Shown here: one piece after another, positions 40,102 to 53,777 of the stretch | How positions within the stretch are numbered: position 1 is the first letter of the stretch | Layout: every line of letters begins with the position of its first letter | NCBI GenBank assembly: GCA_008360975.2 | Contig: CM039183.1 | Coordinates: 46,491,850-46,555,849 of the forward strand | Source of the DNA: Lichenostomus cassidix | Taxonomy: Eukaryota; Chordata; Aves; Passeriformes; Meliphagidae | Length of the DNA: 64,000 bases | Reading direction: 5' to 3' | Position numbers and translations under genes: made by a program | Notes under the pieces: model-generated | Database searches by the model: none | What the model was told of the DNA's origin: nothing | Seen by the model: the letters and a program-made list of their open reading frames with translations, nothing else

Positions 40102-42796
40102 ACCCTTATGGTTTTAACTTACCCTCCTTTCTTTCTTTTATCCCCAAACCAGGGAACATTATAAAAACTGCACATAACATCTTTGGCTTAAATAACTATT
40201 ACAACACCAGGACAGCTTTAGCTATTCTGTTAAAACAAGAGCTGTATCATCCAAAGTGAAAAATCAAGCCCAGAGTTGAACTGAATTCGCCCTTGAAATG
40301 GTAAAAAAAACCCCAAAAGTTACTGATTCCCAGCAGGTCCTGAAGTTTTTGAGGGGTTTTTGGTTACTACTTTGCATTGAAACTGACAGTTACCTCAAGC
40401 TTTTTTCACAACATTGTAAGCTGTTTGTGTTTTATCTACAACTACAGATAGAAGAAAAAAACCCCACAGTACGAAAATTAATCAAAAAATAAAAGAAGCC
40501 ATGTCTTTTTGTGTTATCAATAGTTTAAATTTTTTACTGAATCTTGGCTGAAAACTCCCTACCTCCACAAAGACAGAAAGTTAACTTGAGTCTTGAATCC
40601 TGACTAGCTAGCACAGATGGCAGCATGGCTTAGAGCCCAGGGTCTAGTTTAAACTCAGTTAGCACTTGCCCATTTTGTAGCAAAAATACAAATAAAACCA
40701 CAGAATACTCCAGGCCCCTCCTGCAACCCATTTCCCCATAAGAAAGGCTGGTTTTCCATGTCTGGCTGGGATAACATTAGGGCATCTCAGGCCTTTGGAA
40801 CATAGTTACAGACACAAGGTTAGTCCACACTGTTCAATCAGCACAATAGACAGATTTAAAGAAAGAAAATAAACTTTAAGGTTACAAGCATGAAGTTACA
40901 GTACCTGAAATTTGTTTCTCCTGGTCTCCGCCACTTTGGATGAATCAGTTTGGCTACCTGTATATGAAAGAGTGTAGGGCATCCCTATCAATAGGGCCAG
41001 GATGTGGAGCTGATCAGATATAGCCATTACACCCTAAATTAATGCTCTTCCATAAAACATTGGGAAGGCTACCAAAGAATCCATTTGCAGGCATATTGAG
41101 GCCTCAGGTGGCTGACAATGGGGATATGACTGAGATCAGCCATAGGAACCCCACAGCTCTGAAAACTGCAGTAGGTGGCCTTGAGTATCTGCAGCCATGG
41201 AAATGGTCTGGCTGCTCTGTAAGTAGTAATCATACACAGCATTTCCCATCTCACATGGGCAAAATGGGGGAAGTTGAAGAGATGGGGAAACAGCAACACT
41301 TGTCCACTTCCAGAAAACCCATCCCTGCCTACAGGCTTTACAAAATTGACATCTGCCTTTCCATTAAGTTCCATTCTTCATCTATGGAGCTCTAGGAAGT
41401 GTTCGTGGTGCTCAACTTTACTGAGAAATAGAAATAAGGTGTATTCTGTCACTATCTTTTCACTCTTTACTTTCTTTTTACTGACACTCCTTGGGATTGT
41501 GTTTCTATTTCAAGTCTTCCAGTGGCTCTTGAAGGGTAAACCCAGAAAAACCTGACTATTTGCAGCACTGCATTGATGTTAAGAGAGGAATGACAACATA
41601 TCAACTATAAATACGAAAAGTAAAATCAAGAAAATATATAAAATCTCAACTATTTGTACTGTTTAATATGCTTATTAAAATAAATCACATACAGTAGCTT
41701 CTAGCTCTCATACCGGTATTTAGAAATTACTTTGAACCTTCCATCCCTTTACCATTTTTTAATCTCCAGTGAAGTGCAACAGCACATAGCCTTCAATAAA
41801 CTTTTCTTTCCAGATGTCTATCAGGGAGAGAAGTGCTGTTCTCCCATGCCTCTTAAATATGGTGCCTGGAAACTCATTATTAAAACCATTCTTGTGAATG
41901 CTCAGGCTCTAATTCATGACTTCTCTGAAACTATTTAATCAAACCAAGATGTCCGATAGTCAAGAAAGTTCTTCCAATGGGCAAGAGCAACAGATCTTTC
42001 ACAACCCGTTAGAAGATGTGCCAAGACAAGTTCCTTTCCTGTGTAATAGAAGCCACAGGAATCAGAGTTTCTGATCAAAGTCCAACACCTCAGCACTGCC
42101 AAAAGCTGACAAGCCTTTTTTCTCCTCTTTCCTGAAAACAGCTCTGTAATCACACTGGATTTTAATAGGATAACTATCTCTTGGACTCAGGCTGAACTCA
42201 GTTGTATTAAACTATGATTAAACCATATGACAGTTGCTACATATAGCATTACTTCATATATTTATTTTTAAAGCATGCTGAGATTCTTATGCAATCCGCT
42301 ACTACAGTCCAGGTCACTGGGGTTTTCTTAATACACAGAAATTTCTGTCAGGGACATGTATTAAGCATGGAACAAAATATTCAAGGAGCAAGTGACAATT
42401 CTGCTGTATTCACCAGCCCAGAATATATATTTGCTGAATTAAATGAAGTTATTCTGTTTTTTCACGAGCATAACCATGAAGAGATTTTAACTGCTGCAAA
42501 CAAATTCTCCTATGCATTTTTTCATACTGTGGGGCACTGCTCTGAACCTTTTCATAGCACCAGCTATTAGGAAACTCATGGCTACAAATTCCTTTACCAA
42601 GATTTAGGGGACTGAAATAAACTGACCATGTAAAAAACTAGAGCAGGTCTGGCAAAGTTTACCTGCTCATATTTTGCATTGCAGCTTCCAGATACAGTAT
42701 TTTCAGCTCACTAGTGAGGCACACTCCCATCAGGGGTAATGTAACCTGGGGCCATGTGGAGTCCTCTTTAAAATGTGAAAGCAGCATCAAAGTGCT

Positions 42797-42844
42797 CCTG
42801 AGTAAGAAAGAACCAGTGTTCCTGAGTAAGAAAGAACAAGGTCT
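42797..42844. repeat. 24 bp tandem duplication
   Basis: CCTGAGTAAGAAAGAA recurs at 42,797 and 42,821, giving two adjacent 24 bp units. The second diverges after about 17 bases (ACCAGTGTT against ACAAGGTCT). It sits inside a chance frame on each strand, where it appears as a repeated peptide. Confidence 0.85.
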
Positions 42845-45800
42845 CTTGCAGCTGAAACAAAGGAGACTTAAGTGTAATACTCCATCAGCCATTTCACACT
42901 CAAGCCAGAGCAGGGGATGAAGAGGAAGAACATCGAGATCTCTGCATCTGCCTTTCCACAGCTATGCTGATGCAGTGCTTCCGGCAGAGTGGAGGGACAA
43001 CCACACACACAGACTAAGCAAATCACACCTTAACTGAGGAACTCCTGTCACATAAGTGCTACTCCAGCCAGCCAACATCCTGCATCAGCAATGTACTTCA
43101 TCAAATAATCTCACACCACTGAGATCCTTCAAAAATGTACAACTTGTTCTTATAGAAACTGTTACAACTCCTTAGCAGTTTGGATGTATAGCTGACCTTT
43201 AGATGTTATTCACCTAGGTGTACCAGAGGAAGTAGATGTTCAGCAGTAATATAGAACAGTCTGGACTTCTGAACTTCTTAGCTCTTGTATTACTGATTCA
43301 GTGTACAGCCACAGCAATAGCCTAGAGTTTATTGGTGCATCACTTAGCAGGAGAAAAAGTTAAGCACTGACCAAAAAAGATCTAATTGTCCTCCTGAGGA
43401 AGGATGGTAGCCATAACATTGTAGCCTTAACATGAAAAGTCAGGAGGATCTCAGGACACAGAAAACTGCTCTTTCCTCAGTTCCAGTTCTTCTGTTTGAG
43501 CTAAATCACTGTTAAATGTGTGTGCCAATGACCTAATTCTGTTTTCTAAAGATGTATTACTTACGCAAGAGAGACCATAACAACCTCTTCACAACTATTC
43601 CCAGTCAATTGCAGAATTACATACTTAAAATATGTACAATGCATAGTGAAACATAATAGTGAGAAAACATGCAGAAACCAATTTAACAGAGGGATTATAA
43701 CAAGTTAATACAGTTTCAGTTACATCTCAATTCAGTAAAAACAAATCTATCAGATTTCACACCACATATTTATGGAAATTTTAGCACCTACAGAGAAATG
43801 AGTTAGCTTCCTGAGGCACCGATATTTTCAAATTTAAGATGTTACGGAGGCATAAAAATATCACCAATAAATGATAAACCTCTCATTTAGCATAACTTTT
43901 CTTTAAAACCTACCAAATGGGGGAAAAAACCTATTTTCTAGTACAGTTCTCTCCACTCAATAGTTACTTACATGCCCACAGTATTCTTCAACTAAATAGG
44001 ATCTAACTAATAACTTATAATAGTGGAATCACAGTTAATATTTCAAGAGACTTTCTACAGGAAACAATTTTCACTGTATGCTTGGACTTGTATTAAGAAC
44101 AATTCTTGTGAGTCTAATGCTTTGGGATTATTAGGCTGCAAAATGCTGATACAACGCCTTAAAACTTGGTATATTGGCTTAATTGTCAGCAAGGTCTAAG
44201 TCACACGGAGATGTAACAGGTTTGGGTATAACATACCATTATTTTCAATTTTAAGTTTGTGGCAGACCTAAAGACAGCTATACACTTTATGCCTGCCTTT
44301 GCCTATGCATGAATTGCTTCTTATGAGCAGGAACAATGGGAACATGTAACAGATTCCTCTGTATCTGGTGATATTTAGAGCTGTTTGAAGCAGTTCCAGT
44401 CAGCCCAAGGCTACCAGTGTGGTGCTGACCACACACAACCTCCCAGCAGTTGTTGTATGAGAAAATGCTGTGGGGTTGTGCACAAGTGGAACCAGCTTTT
44501 TCCTACCCATTATTGGCCTGATACTCTTCCCAAGCTCATGATTTTTGCTGACTGATTTCAGCAAAAGAAGAATTTTAATCCCCAAATACTCTTGTTATTT
44601 TAAAAATCCTTCACATAAAGATAAAACACAGAAGCATATATAATAAGAAAAAGGGGTCTTTCTCTAAACACAGAAACCTTAAAGTAACAAACTGAAAAAA
44701 ACCCCTAAAAACCTTAAGACTCTGTAAGTTTACGATGTTTTAAAAAGCTGATGTGTATTGCAACACTGAATGGATTTTACTCTACGCATTATATCTAAAA
44801 TATAGTTGTTCCTGTATCCTGGTACAACCCAACCATACAGGAAATGTCTGTGCTTTGCTCTCCTTCCAACAGTTACTTGATAGCTTGAGCAGGTTGCTTC
44901 CCTTTAGTTTGAGAGCTAATTTAGTTGAAAAAGCCAGAAGACCAAACTCTTCTCCTGGTGAAATGGTCTTTACTCAGCCCACATGTTACTGCTTGGCCAG
45001 GGAGCAGGAAACAAGTTAGCTCCCTTTGCACTGCTTAAATAGAGCAGATTATGCCATCCTATTGCCAAATGGGGGAACTTGAAGTCACAAGAAGCAATCG
45101 TGCTTGATAATGTTTGTGCACATGATGATCACACTTTATAGTAACCTAATTAGAGTATTTTTGGTAAATAACACCCATAAATGTCTTAGAAGACATCTAT
45201 GCTTAGATATTTATGAGAGAAATTACCTGCCATGCAAAAAACTACATAGCTAGAAAAAACAGAGGAGATGGGGGGCAGTTTTTCAAGTAATTGCCTGTAA
45301 GAAACAAAAACGTTAAAAAGAAGAGCTAGAATTTAGGTATGCCTTGCAGCATACTTGCCGTGCAGCCAGACAAGAATAGTTTACTAACCTAGTGGAAAAT
45401 GTAACCCTATAATCCCTGTGCTGCAACCTAAAAACCAATGTGTCAACAAAAGTATGTGGTGAACTGAGAATGCAGGAGCACTTGTCTTTCCACAACACCC
45501 AACAATATTAATGTCAGCGCTGCATCTTCCTAACTACTACTTTGTTATAGCTTACTATAATAATGTTTGAAAAAGAAACATTAAAATAAAGGCTTCTAAA
45601 ATCTTCCCATCAAGTGTTAAAACCCCAGAAACACTCATGCATCATGTCTCAGAATAAAAGCTATCATTTTTTAAATGAGGCTTCAAACAGGAAAACACAC
45701 TGGTACAGTAATGAACAAAAAAATGGATAAAGACCGCCTGTCTTATGCAAATGAGAAAGTAAAATATGTATTGCAGAATTAAAAGTGAATAAAACTGTCT

Positions 45801-46369
45801 TCAGCATTTTCCTCCAACTGCATAACATGAACAGCAAAAGAGAAAAAAAATTGTTTTTTCTCCGGTTTTAGAGATCAACATACCCTACAAGTATCTCCAC
45901 ACATTTAGGCAAAACCTAAGACTTTGTGGTTTTTTCTCTTGCTGGAAGACATACAAATTTATGGTGAGAAGGAAATATTTACTGTGTCTCACATTTCATA
46001 CTTCTGAGATTAGATGTGTGTGTGTGTGTAGAAATAGCTGTCATGGTTACAATTTCCTTCAAGTCTTAGTATCCTATAAAGCAGCAGCAACATTGCACTT
46101 CATCTTTCTTCACATATACATATTAAAAACTTCCAGCGATAGAGATAGGAGCTCATTAACAAACTGAAGACAAGTAAGATGAAGCATCCTGAAATTATTA
46201 TTTTCCCATTAATTGTTTTGACATTACAAGATAAAAACCTGTGAAGAGACTGTCACAGCAAAGCAGTGTCTATAAAGCATTATGTAAAGATAAAAAGTCT
46301 TTACAGATCAGATTTTAGTCTGGTTCCCCAAGAGGCCACCTATTTCAATTTGTCAAATAAAAAAAGCTA

Positions 46370-46560
46370 AATAGCTAAGAAATTAAATCAGCATTAGTGT
46401 ATGCTTAAATTTTTAAGCTCTGAGAATTGTTATAGATGTAATGTCACCCATATGCTATCTAGCTGAATTCTCATCAGTTTATCTGATTGTAATTAAGAAT
46501 TCTCATGTACATGTTGAAGAAATCTATTTGCATGTTACAGAAACCATGGTGCATTATGAC
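46370..46560. promoter_or_regulatory. Possible regulatory element with octamer and homeodomain cores
   Basis: Contains an exact ATTTGCAT octamer (about 46,527-46,534, a POU-factor consensus), a GTAATTAAG homeodomain-type core (about 46,489-46,497), and several TAAT/ATTA cores, in non-repetitive AT-rich DNA. Only motif content is seen; cores like these also arise by chance at this base composition. Confidence 0.15.
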
Positions 46561-47091
46561 TTAAAAAATATATAACCCACATACATTCATTTTTTCCTTT
46601 CTAAACTGAATTATGCTGCTTTAAAAAAAATTATTTTGTGTCAGGTACAGCTTTTTATCTTACATTAACATCATAATATGCCTAAATAAAATATCAAGGA
46701 GTGTTTATATTTTGTTTCCCAGACATTCCAATTTCTTATTTCTTCTATCAAGAACAATCAATAATTCATTGCAAAAATGTCTGCTTCACATTTGTTTTCA
46801 GTAGTCATTCCATTGCCCTTTCACTAACATGAAGATGGCCATAATCCAGTCTTGACAAGCACCCATCTCATTAATGCCTTTTTAATCATCAAGGATGGAA
46901 TCCCTGTCAAGTTCTAGATATATTATGTCAAAGCACATTCAATGCACAAAAGCATCATTCACTCATACATTACAGTATAAATAGGTTTATTATGGAAATC
47001 TGAAATTAAAAAGCAGTGGGCAACAACATAGGAAAAAGTAAAAGAGAATATATAAGAGCATGTGTTTTGGTGATATGTTGAAGTACAAGAA

Positions 47092-47170
47092 GGTTTTTGT
47101 TTTTTGGTTTTTTTTTTACTTTGGGTTATTGGGGTTTTTTAAAGTTTGCTGGGCTTTGATTTTTTTCCCC
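47092..47170. repeat. T/G-rich low-complexity tract
   Basis: Long T runs interrupted by GG, GGG and GGGG. The minus-strand frame that begins here owes its Lys/Asn/Pro-rich tail to the tract. Confidence 0.8.
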
Positions 47171-48015
47171 ATCCCTGTCCTCTCCTTCATATCTTTTTTG
47201 TACCACAAAAAGATATGAACACTATTTCTTTTCTCTCCCACTGTTGTTCCGCTGTCACCAAAATGCTTCAGCCCTGTTCCTTCCCTCTTGCTTTGCACAC
47301 TCCTGTCTGACAGCTTCTTACACAGCATTGCCTCAGGGCCAGCACAGGGTTCAGCAAGAGCACAGCAAAATAGGGGCTGTGATTTCAGTTTCAGTAGTAG
47401 CTCTTCAGCCAGGAGCAGCAAGTGCAGCAAAATGAATCCAGCTTTAATGATGTAGCTCCAGGCTAAAGCATGTTAAGTATCTCAGGGCAGGGGGTGACAT
47501 GTGCACAGACTGGTCAGCACTAGCAGAACTAAAACATGCAGAAAAAACGCTCACACACAAATTCAGAGAATTCAATAAAAGCTTGAAAGAAAATTCACCA
47601 GTACTGACTTCAGTCAACTGAGTTTTCTCTCCCTTAACTTCCTCCAGATGTAATGAAGGAAGAGAGCAACTCAGCAGGAATTTAACTTTGATCCTTTGAA
47701 TCTGCCCTGGAAAAACTTGTCTGCCATTAACTACAGAAAAGATTAGCTTTCTTTCAAAATCTCCCTTTTGTCTCTATTCAGCCAATGCAAGCAGACTTTA
47801 AAACTTTGTAATTTAGCAAATAAATTACGAAAGACATACCCCTGACAAAAAGGCCACCTGCTCCTAAATTTCAAGAGAGTGCTCCAATTATGGATCTCAG
47901 TAGATAAAGCTAATTGAATTGTTATTACTAGCTACTGAAATTATTTTGAATGTAAAATTTTTCTCATCTTATTTCCAGAAACTGTGGAATAGTTTAACCC
48001 AAAAATTAAAATATT

Positions 48016-48030
48016 AAAAAAAAAAAAAAA
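48016..48030. repeat. Poly(A) run, 15 bp
   Basis: Uninterrupted A run; no recognisable retroposed body next to it. Confidence 0.8.
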
Positions 48031-51000
48031 TCAGTTATAATGGAAGTTTTAATACACACGTGTATAAATACAGTGCTCAGGCTCATAAAAAATATTGTAT
48101 CTTGACTGCCATAAGTTGCTCCAGTGAGGTACAAAATTGTCTCAAGTCAAGCAATGGCAAATTTCCATACCTCTAAATATCTGCAATATTGAGAAAAAAG
48201 CCACACAACAGGGAAGAGTCACACAGAACATCCATTCTCAGGGGTCAGTTTGCAGTGCTATTAAATGTTACCACCACTAAGCACGTAAACGTTTCTTAAC
48301 CCAGACCCTTATTTTCAAAAGAAAACTAAACTAATGTGAAGGCTGAAAGCTCTACAAAATGCCCATTCTCAAAATTTCCCAAAAAACCACATCCCTCCCC
48401 ATCAAGAGAGTATGCCCACAAAGCCCCCAGACCTACCCCTCCCGGACTTCTCTTCTAGCTCCCAGAAAAAGGAATAGCCTTGCAGCAACATGGCCTCGCT
48501 GCCCTGACAAGTCAAGTCAAAGCAAGACAACTACACCCCAACTGAAGGAAATTTAAAATACATTTCTGAATCCCTTTCTATATGCTACTCATTTCAATAA
48601 AGTGAAACTAAGACATGATTTGACTTTTCTTATAGTATGTGACAAAAAAACTTTCTTGCTATTACCTGTGGTCGGGTTTTGGAAAAGTTCACGGGGAGGT
48701 GATTGCCAAGTGGTAGCCTTAACATATTTTACTTTTTTAAACAATTAAAAGGGTATCAATATTAATACATCCATGTTCACTGAAGACTTCTAGGCATGGC
48801 CTTGAAATAAGGTTTTGAACATCTGCCAGACAAATGAAATTCCATATCTTTGCATTGTCTCGTCTGACTCATGTTGGCTAAGCAACTCCTCACTAACACT
48901 AGCACTAGACTTCTCCCACTCAGGCTTTCTGATTACCATCCGTAATTACCCTTTCCCTCCAAAGAGACTAACTCCTTCTTACAAACAATAAATAGAAAAT
49001 ATTATGTTTTGATATTTCATAAAGATCAGGAGAAAAAGGAAATCCAGTGAAATGTACTGATAATGAAAAAAAAAAACCTATAAAGAATCCCTGCTTTTCC
49101 AGATACTGCTCCTTTTTATGCCTATTAAGTTCCATACACCAAACTTAATGGCATTGCACATAGTTGAGAAGAGAATTTGGCTAAAAGTGGTTACAAACTA
49201 TGGCAGTGGGTCCATGTAGATTTATCTGCCAAGGGCAATAGTGTTGAGTATTATAAACATTCTGCTGGGCTTCAGGGTTGCCATATGCCAAGTTATTCTC
49301 TTCCCACACACGGACCATAAACTTCTGAAAGCAGAGGCAGCGATCCTAGGCTTTAAAGCAGCTTATGAAAGTTAGCCACTGAATGCCCCATTGACTGGTC
49401 ATTTCATTCCTCAGATTTCCTTTACAGTCTCCTAGCATAACAGATGCCATACATATAAATTCATGTCCCCATACATCAAATTCCTACAATTATTCAGCTG
49501 TCTCAGTGCCTAATTGGATTTTTAAAAGCACTGAGTAATATAACATTTATTGATTTCAAGGGCAGTATGCATTCACATGATTACCTGAGCCTGTAAGTAT
49601 GCTAACATCTATAATTTAACTGGACTTACAATGAGATCACCTAATTGGATACTCCAATTTTGTCATCGCTAGTGGTGTGACTTCTGAAGATGCTGAGGCT
49701 TTGCAAATCCAAGGGACTCAGAGCTTTGTAGATGCTCAGCACTTCTGAAAAAGCAGACGCTAAGCATACCTGCCCTAATCAGAAGGAGGCTACCTTTGAT
49801 CAAGTATGCCTGACACAGCATGTTTATTTAAAGTGCTGAAGTATCATGCACTGTATACTGAGAGAGTTTGCCTGAATAGGAGACTAAGGGGTCCTTCCAA
49901 TTTCATTCAGCACAGACTTGACATTCTAGCAGCTGTGTTTAGGTAGGCTGGAAGAACAAAAACTGATTCATATTTCAAAGATCCTTAGCACATACATCAA
50001 AAACAGAAGGTTCAAACTGAATTGTCTTTAAAAACCTGTCTTTGCCAAACATAGCATAGTCTCCATGCTGTCCTACACTTTGAAGAAATGGGACCAAAGG
50101 TACACATCCATTTCTGTGAGACCTAATTTGGAATTTATTTATTTATGCCTGCTTGGAAATTTGGCTGGCACATCCCTGTTGCCCAGCCTGGTTTCTGTGT
50201 AGCAAGAATCTACTACACCAGAGACATCCTGATGGAGTAAAAATGTATCTAAATACTACAAACAGCTAATGTCAAAGGAATGAAACAGAGCAAGGAAGTA
50301 AAAAATTCAAGCACATACAAGTGTTTGGCAGGGAGGTAAAGACTACTTTTTCTTGAAATACTCTCCTTTGAGATACACTTTTAACATATACCCTTCAGGG
50401 AGCTCTCAACCCTAGCCAAAAATGGAGCTCAATGCAAAAAATTACCTACTTTGTCCATCCTAAAAGGAAGTTCCTCATTAAGTTGTGGAGATCACAAAAC
50501 TGTACTTCTTCAGCACTTAATGTCAGTATCTATAATATAGAAAAGATTTAAACAAGATAGGGAAAATGTTCTGTCTTATCAAAGTAATCTTACTAGTGCT
50601 AATGGAAGGTGCAGACCAATATAGCAGCAATAGTTACGTTGCGATTTTTTTTAAAAACTAGACTAAAGAGGTTGAAGTAGATATTATAAATATAGCTTTG
50701 GTTAGGACACAGAAAAGTTAAAAATCAAGATATTAATACAGCCAAGACTAAAACACAGACCTTTGCTTCCAATGCCGGAAAACAATTTCAAAAGCACAAA
50801 ATGCCATTGTATGATACAAACAGTTTGGTAGATCAGATCTTAATTCTGCCTCTGAAAACTTCTAAGTGGAGGTTTTGGGCTGTGCTGGTCCACAGATTTT
50901 AATCCATGAACACACTGAGCCCTAGGTTGGATAGCAGAATTTCTCAAATGCTTTTATACTACAGACTGTGTCTTAACATAGTCTTTGATGCATCTTTCCT

Positions 51001-53181
51001 TTCATAGCAAGTGACAACTTTCCTTTTCCCTTCACAAATCATATAATATCTTTTCAGTGACTATTTAAGTTGCTTATGAAAGAGAGCAATCTTAGCAATA
51101 TGGTTTTGTCTTCCTTTTAATACAATTTTAAAATTGAAAATCAAGAGGACACCTTATTAGCTCTCTAAGGATCAAATATTTGCCACATACTTCCCAGACC
51201 ATCAATAACTTGTAAACCACAGAGTGAAAACCTTTATGACACAGTGGAAAGTCAAGATAAGATTATGTGACCAGTGAGTTTTGCTCATTTCACTTCACAA
51301 CCCAAACAATTCTTAGCATTCTTGCTTTAATCTACGGTATATACAAGGACTAAAATAATAGCAAGTGATACTTAGTAGCATTCTGAAACTAGGTAATGAA
51401 TTGAGCTTAGGTGGTGTGGGGGGGAGAGTTCAGGGGGAGAAGAAGAAATCAAGGAGGGGAGCAGGTGTGTGTGAGAAAGACAAACCTTTTTCCAGTTTCT
51501 GATTAACCAGATTCTAAAGATTCTTTAGGAAAGAAAATATTTAAGATGCAACTACAAAAAGCTCTCCACTCCGAAAACAAATGATATTATTGTTACTCAC
51601 TCTTTTTTAATAAATGCTTACATAGTTAAGGTTTTGTTTTTGGGGTTGGGGAGGGGGAAGTAGTTAGTTGATGGTGGTTTTGTGTTTTTAAAGTACTTCT
51701 TACCAGTTATAGGAATATAAACATATTATGTAAGTTAGGAAAAAACCAAACAAAACAAAACAATTTAACACCGAAATACTACCTGTTCAGCTGCCACTGA
51801 AAGCTTTTCAATTAACAATTAGTCAGATTTGTCCTTTAAATCCCAGCACAAGAATTTAGAGGAACAGGAACACTGAGAATTCTTAATAATAAAGCTTTTG
51901 CCCTTGGAGAAGACAGAGGGTCTTCCTAATTCAAAAGAGTTTTACAGAACTAGGTTTTCTATTTTATTCCTTTAATAGATTCAGGATTTATTTCCTTAGT
52001 TGTCCAGGATTCTTGCTATTTTCCAGATAGCTCTGTTTGCTTGGTTAGTCACATGCAGACAGCTATTGATATAGTGCAACTGTAGGTTTCTGCTCAACCT
52101 AGTCCAGACAATGAACACTTAACAGTTATCTTTAGCTCAGTCTATAGCTAGAAACAGAATTGTAATCCTGCTCAGTCTTCAGTTCCCAGAACTCAGCTGG
52201 AAACCAAGCCAATGTAATCTCAAAGCTCCCTAAAATATCTCTTAACACTAAATAAAATGGACAGAAGCCGAAGGAACTTGAACAAGGTGTTTTCTACGTA
52301 AAGTCAGTTTTGCTCAGCTCTGAACTCCTATAATGTTTAATTCAAAGCACTTGTTTCTAGTTGCCAGTAGTTTACATAAGTTTGATGCCAGCTGGCAAAA
52401 CCCAGCCTGTCACCTCAGTAAAACTACCTTCCCAAACATCACAAGCCCCAAGCAAAATGTCAGTATGGACAAACTCCAATTGAGAACATATGCCCTCAGC
52501 TCCTCTGACACCGTCCTTTCACAGTATAGCACCTTCCTCAGCACGGATGCATGGCACTAAGAAAAGCAGCCAACTCTGCATGTGTTCCAATAATACAGCA
52601 ACACTGGCAGCTGTGGGCTGGCAAGTTTTGGGAGTTATGCACACCAGCACAGGAATAGAAGAGGTGTGGTTTGCATTCTACTATTTAATTACAATGAATA
52701 TAATTTTCTCTAGGCTTAAATTCCTCCTCCTGATCTTCTTTTGTACCTGATAAATTAAAAGGGAGGAAGTTTTAGAGGAAGGCTGGAGAAGAGAAATAAA
52801 ATCGCTCCTTGCGTCTGAAGACACTGTGCTAGCAAAAATGCAGCCATGGTAACTTAGCAATTACATCCCAGCGTGTTGCACGATAATTAGAACTGACGAG
52901 GTCACTTATACCTTGGCTTCTACAGAACGGAGAGGAAAGCATGAACATCAGTTTCAGTACTTCGAGATTACTACAATTTCATTACTGAATAAACTGACAA
53001 CTGTTTTAGTCATGAAGGAAAAGATGCCAAATATTAAGTTTTAACTTCTTTTGTAAAAGTGGATTTTTCAAAGATAAATGTTACAAACCAAGCATACCAG
53101 CAGAGCAGAGACAGTATATCCTCTACACATTGCAGTATGCAGAGAAACCTTTTTTTTTATTTCTCAAACCTATGCACATAG

Positions 53182-53355
53182 TGTGTGGTCAAAACACTTT
53201 TCATTCCTGTCTGATAAATGGCATCCATCAGATTGAACCAGACAGGCTGACTTTGCCAGACTTGAGCCAAATGACAGCGCGTTTTCCAGCTGCACTGCAA
53301 GGCAGCATGACACAGATAAGAACACTGTGGGAAGATCATGACTTACTGGCCCAAG
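53182..53355 (+). other. Best exon-like stretch of the window (hypothetical)
   Basis: A T-rich tract ending in CACATAG (AG at 53,180-53,181) precedes 174 nt that end in CCAAG before a consensus GTAAGT donor at 53,356. Only one of the three forward frames is open across it. In that frame the stretch enters and leaves in the same phase, so it could be included or skipped without shifting a reading frame. The peptide is balanced and protein-like (CGQNTFHSCLINGIHQ, then DRLTLPDLSQMTARFPAAL), with two cysteines, but I do not recognise a family. No partner exon could be identified nearby. It may be a coding exon of a gene extending beyond the window, a lncRNA exon, or chance. Confidence 0.3.
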
Positions 53356-53694
53356 GTAAGTAGGTTTTTGAAACTGAAAGCAATTAAGCTATTTGCAGGT
53401 TTGTACGGTAACACTGATTTCTGCAAAAGCTTTTTCTGGGTGATTGGAAAGGAAGCATTTGAATACCATTCCCTTAGATTTTAAAGACACATAATCTATT
53501 CACAAGTATGTCAGGTGAAAAATAACTAATAAAAATAGTATTTTACGCAGAGGAAAATATGCAGCTTTAAATCAGGCTCTTGCTTCATATACAACCAAAC
53601 AAATGAAAGACTGTAGTTCTTGCTTTACAAAAATTCAACAACTAATATTGCTGCTCAAGGGACAGTATCTCAGTAGACATCTGGGAAACCTACT

Positions 53695-53777
53695 GATTAA
53701 TTAATAGATTCATTAATTAGACAGCTGTAGTGTAAGAAGAGAATTTAATTGTTTGGATTAATAACCCTACTAATTAG
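53695..53777. promoter_or_regulatory. Cluster of homeodomain-type sites with an E-box
   Basis: Within 83 bp there are five TAAT-type cores: GATTAATTAATAG (53,695), CATTAATTAG (53,711), TTTAATTG (53,744), GGATTA (53,755, a Pitx/Otx-type core) and CTAATTAG (53,770). A CAGCTG E-box lies at 53,722-53,727. Several cores are palindromic TAATTA sites, the form bound by paired-class homeodomain dimers. It lies about 340 bp after the exon-like stretch at 53.2-53.36 kb. An enhancer is inferred from motif density only. Confidence 0.25.

Larger units (their letters stand above)
39201..53181. other. Gene-poor AT-rich stretch
   Basis: About 14 kb without a supported gene. It contains an (AAAAC)n microsatellite at 40.07 kb, a 24 bp tandem duplication at 42.80 kb, a (TG)n run near 46,015-46,029, a T/G-rich tract at 47.1 kb, a 15-A run at 48.02 kb and G-rich patches near 51.42 and 51.64 kb. 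Octamer-like ATGCAAAT/ATTTGCAT sites lie at about 45,744 and 46,527. Frames such as 41,042-41,395 (+) and 42,289-42,570 (+) have no recognisable features. Confidence 0.5.

Noticed and set aside
51416..51470. G-rich patch as a possible G-quadruplex
   Set aside because: The G runs are unevenly spaced and need a loop of about 20 nt to make four tracts; too weak to call. The patch at 51.64 kb has only three G tracts.
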